A stretch of DNA of 6,317 bases from Bacillota bacterium (GTDB lineage: Bacteria; Bacillota; Clostridia; Lachnospirales; Anaerotignaceae): contig JAUNCB010000070.1 of assembly GCA_030526765.1 (NCBI GenBank), positions 1 through 6,317 of the forward strand, given 5' to 3'. The notes under the pieces are model-generated. The model saw nothing but the letters and a program-made list of their open reading frames with translations. It was not told the DNA's origin and made no database searches. How positions within the stretch are numbered: position 1 is the first letter of the stretch; every line of letters starts with the position of its first letter. The translations under genes and the position numbers were made by a program. Shown piece after piece: positions 5,764 through 6,317 of the stretch.

Positions 5764-5817
5764 CCTTCTTTTTTTGGATGTTTTTTCGACGAAATCCGCC
5801 TTTTTTTCGCTTTTTCG

Positions 5818-5846
5818 TTTCCATAGCGTCGCTTTTCTGTTAGAAT
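5818..5846 (+). promoter_or_regulatory. Predicted promoter of the rightmost gene
   Basis: TTTCCA (5818-5823) and TAGAAT (5841-5846) are 17 bases apart, and TG one base before the -10 makes it an extended -10 promoter. A T-rich stretch (5769-5820) lies just upstream and could act as an AT-rich upstream element. The predicted start is near 5853. Confidence 0.55.
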
Positions 5847-5857
5847 AGAACGGATGC

Positions 5858-5878
5858 TTTGCAGCGGGAAGCTGCAAA
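5858..5878 (+). repeat. Hairpin in the 5' leader of the rightmost gene
   Basis: A perfect 8-bp stem TTTGCAGC/GCTGCAAA with a GGGAA loop. It would lie about 5 bases from the predicted 5' end of the transcript and ends just before the AGGAG at 5881-5885. It is a candidate 5' stabilising stem-loop or translation-control element. It is not a terminator, since an A-run follows. Confidence 0.5.
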
Positions 5879-5893
5879 AAAGGAGTTATGATG

Positions 5894-6317
5894 ATGAAAA
5901 CAGAAAAACCCGTAAAAGTGAAGCATGCACCCCTTCTGGGCATGTTTCTTGACGGATACGAAAATATGCGGCAAAAGATGGACGCTCCCTGCCGCCGCCC
6001 CCTTCTGGATGCGGCACCCCTTGCCTTTGGCAAATGGTATCATTCTGCACTGGCAAACGAAACCATCCTTTCCCCCGCCAATATCCTCTCTCTGGATTTT
6101 TCCCATGAGGAGGATGACAGAACCGAATATGCCTATGTGATGCGGACAAAACCCGCAGAGGAGCAGTCCGACGAAGAATTCATCTCGGAATACAGCTTTT
6201 CTCTGCTGGGCTTTTCTACGGAAGCGCACCCCCTCACAGAGGATCTGGAGACCCTGATCGAATACTGCACCCCCGACCGTGCCACCGATGAGCATGGTCT
6301 GCTCTTTGCAGAAGATC
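5894..6317 (+). CDS. Unrecognised protein, 5' part; runs off the right edge
   Basis: An open frame without a stop to the end of the window, 141 complete codons. I do not recognise the family. The start is one of three consecutive in-frame ATGs (5888, 5891, 5894). AAAGGAG ends at 5885, so 5894 gives the 8-base spacing seen at other genes here, 5891 gives 5 bases and 5888 is too close. The protein begins MKTEKPVKVKHAPLLGMFLDGYENMRQ and has a basic start, then an acidic middle (HEEDDRTEYAYVM at 71-83, EEQSDEEF at 89-96). I see no signal peptide, membrane segment, or recognisable catalytic motif; it looks cytoplasmic. Coding is supported by a promoter, a ribosome binding site, third-position C/G-rich codons similar to its neighbours, and the absence of better frames. 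It is transcribed away from pheB, so it is not part of that operon. Confidence 0.7.
   Translation, partial: MKTEKPVKVKHAPLLGMFLDGYENMRQKMDAPCRRPLLDAAPLAFGKWYHSALANETILSPANILSLDFSHEEDDRTEYAYVMRTKPAEEQSDEEFISEYSFSLLGFSTEAHPLTEDLETLIEYCTPDRATDEHGLLFAED

Noticed and set aside
5747..5775. Terminator-like GGAAAA/TTTTCC hairpin followed by T7 on the + strand
   Set aside because: The stem is only 6 bp and A/T-rich with a 7-base loop, and no + strand gene ends here. It overlaps the repeat with the decoy start and is probably a chance effect of the T-rich tract.
5617..5887. Possible lysine riboswitch or T-box leader before pheB-thrB-lysC
   Set aside because: The predicted leader is only about 44 bases, and I see no T-box sequence, specifier stem or large conserved aptamer-like structure on the minus strand.
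5840..6295. - strand open frame (151 codons) opposite the rightmost gene
   Set aside because: The plus frame has a promoter, a ribosome binding site and neighbour-like codon use. The minus frame lacks a ribosome binding site and would run through the divergent promoter region.

Overview
The window looks like chromosomal DNA of a strictly anaerobic, low-to-mid GC Firmicute, most likely a clostridium of the Lachnospiraceae type. The grounds are a class III (oxygen-sensitive) ribonucleotide reductase with its activase, a PerR-type peroxide sensor, a PheB-type ACT protein, strong AGGAGG ribosome binding sites and a Bacillus-like aspartokinase. This placement is inferred from protein style, not from a database search. 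I see no mobile element, CRISPR array, tRNA or rRNA.

Layout. (1) 1-1755, + strand: the 3' part of nrdD followed 4 bases later by nrdG, the two-gene system for making deoxynucleotides without oxygen. It ends at a strong hairpin terminator (1764-1795). (2) 1797-2285, - strand: trmL, a tRNA wobble-base 2'-O-methyltransferase, convergent with nrdG and sharing that terminator. (3) 2286-2467: a divergent promoter region for trmL (-) and perR (+); a near-perfect palindrome lies over the predicted perR transcription start. (4) 2468-2881, + strand: perR, with all five regulatory metal ligands and all four zinc cysteines in Bacillus PerR spacing. A second two-way terminator (2886-2919) separates it from the next unit. 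(5) 5616 down to 2935, - strand: an apparent operon pheB (ACT protein), thrB (homoserine kinase), lysC (aspartokinase). (6) 5617-5893: a T-rich divergent intergenic region with one likely promoter in each direction. (7) 5894 to the right edge, + strand: an unrecognised protein gene that runs off the window.

How the genes work together. nrdD and nrdG form one enzyme system. pheB, thrB and lysC belong to the aspartate-family amino acid pathway: LysC makes aspartyl phosphate, the first step toward lysine, threonine and methionine, and ThrB phosphorylates homoserine on the threonine branch. PheB is a small ACT-domain protein that probably senses an amino acid. Homoserine dehydrogenase and threonine synthase are not in the window.

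Most notable: lysC carries a perfect internal Shine-Dalgarno sequence 8 bases before an in-frame ATG (codon 245). This is almost exactly where the Bacillus subtilis enzyme starts its separate regulatory beta subunit. Other points worth a look are a partial duplication of the pheB start region that creates a 35-codon hydrophobic ORF, GC-rich or stable hairpins in the pheB-thrB gap and in front of the last gene, and a non-canonical zinc site in NrdD. I did not find a clearly undescribed multi-gene system; most of the window is ordinary core metabolism.
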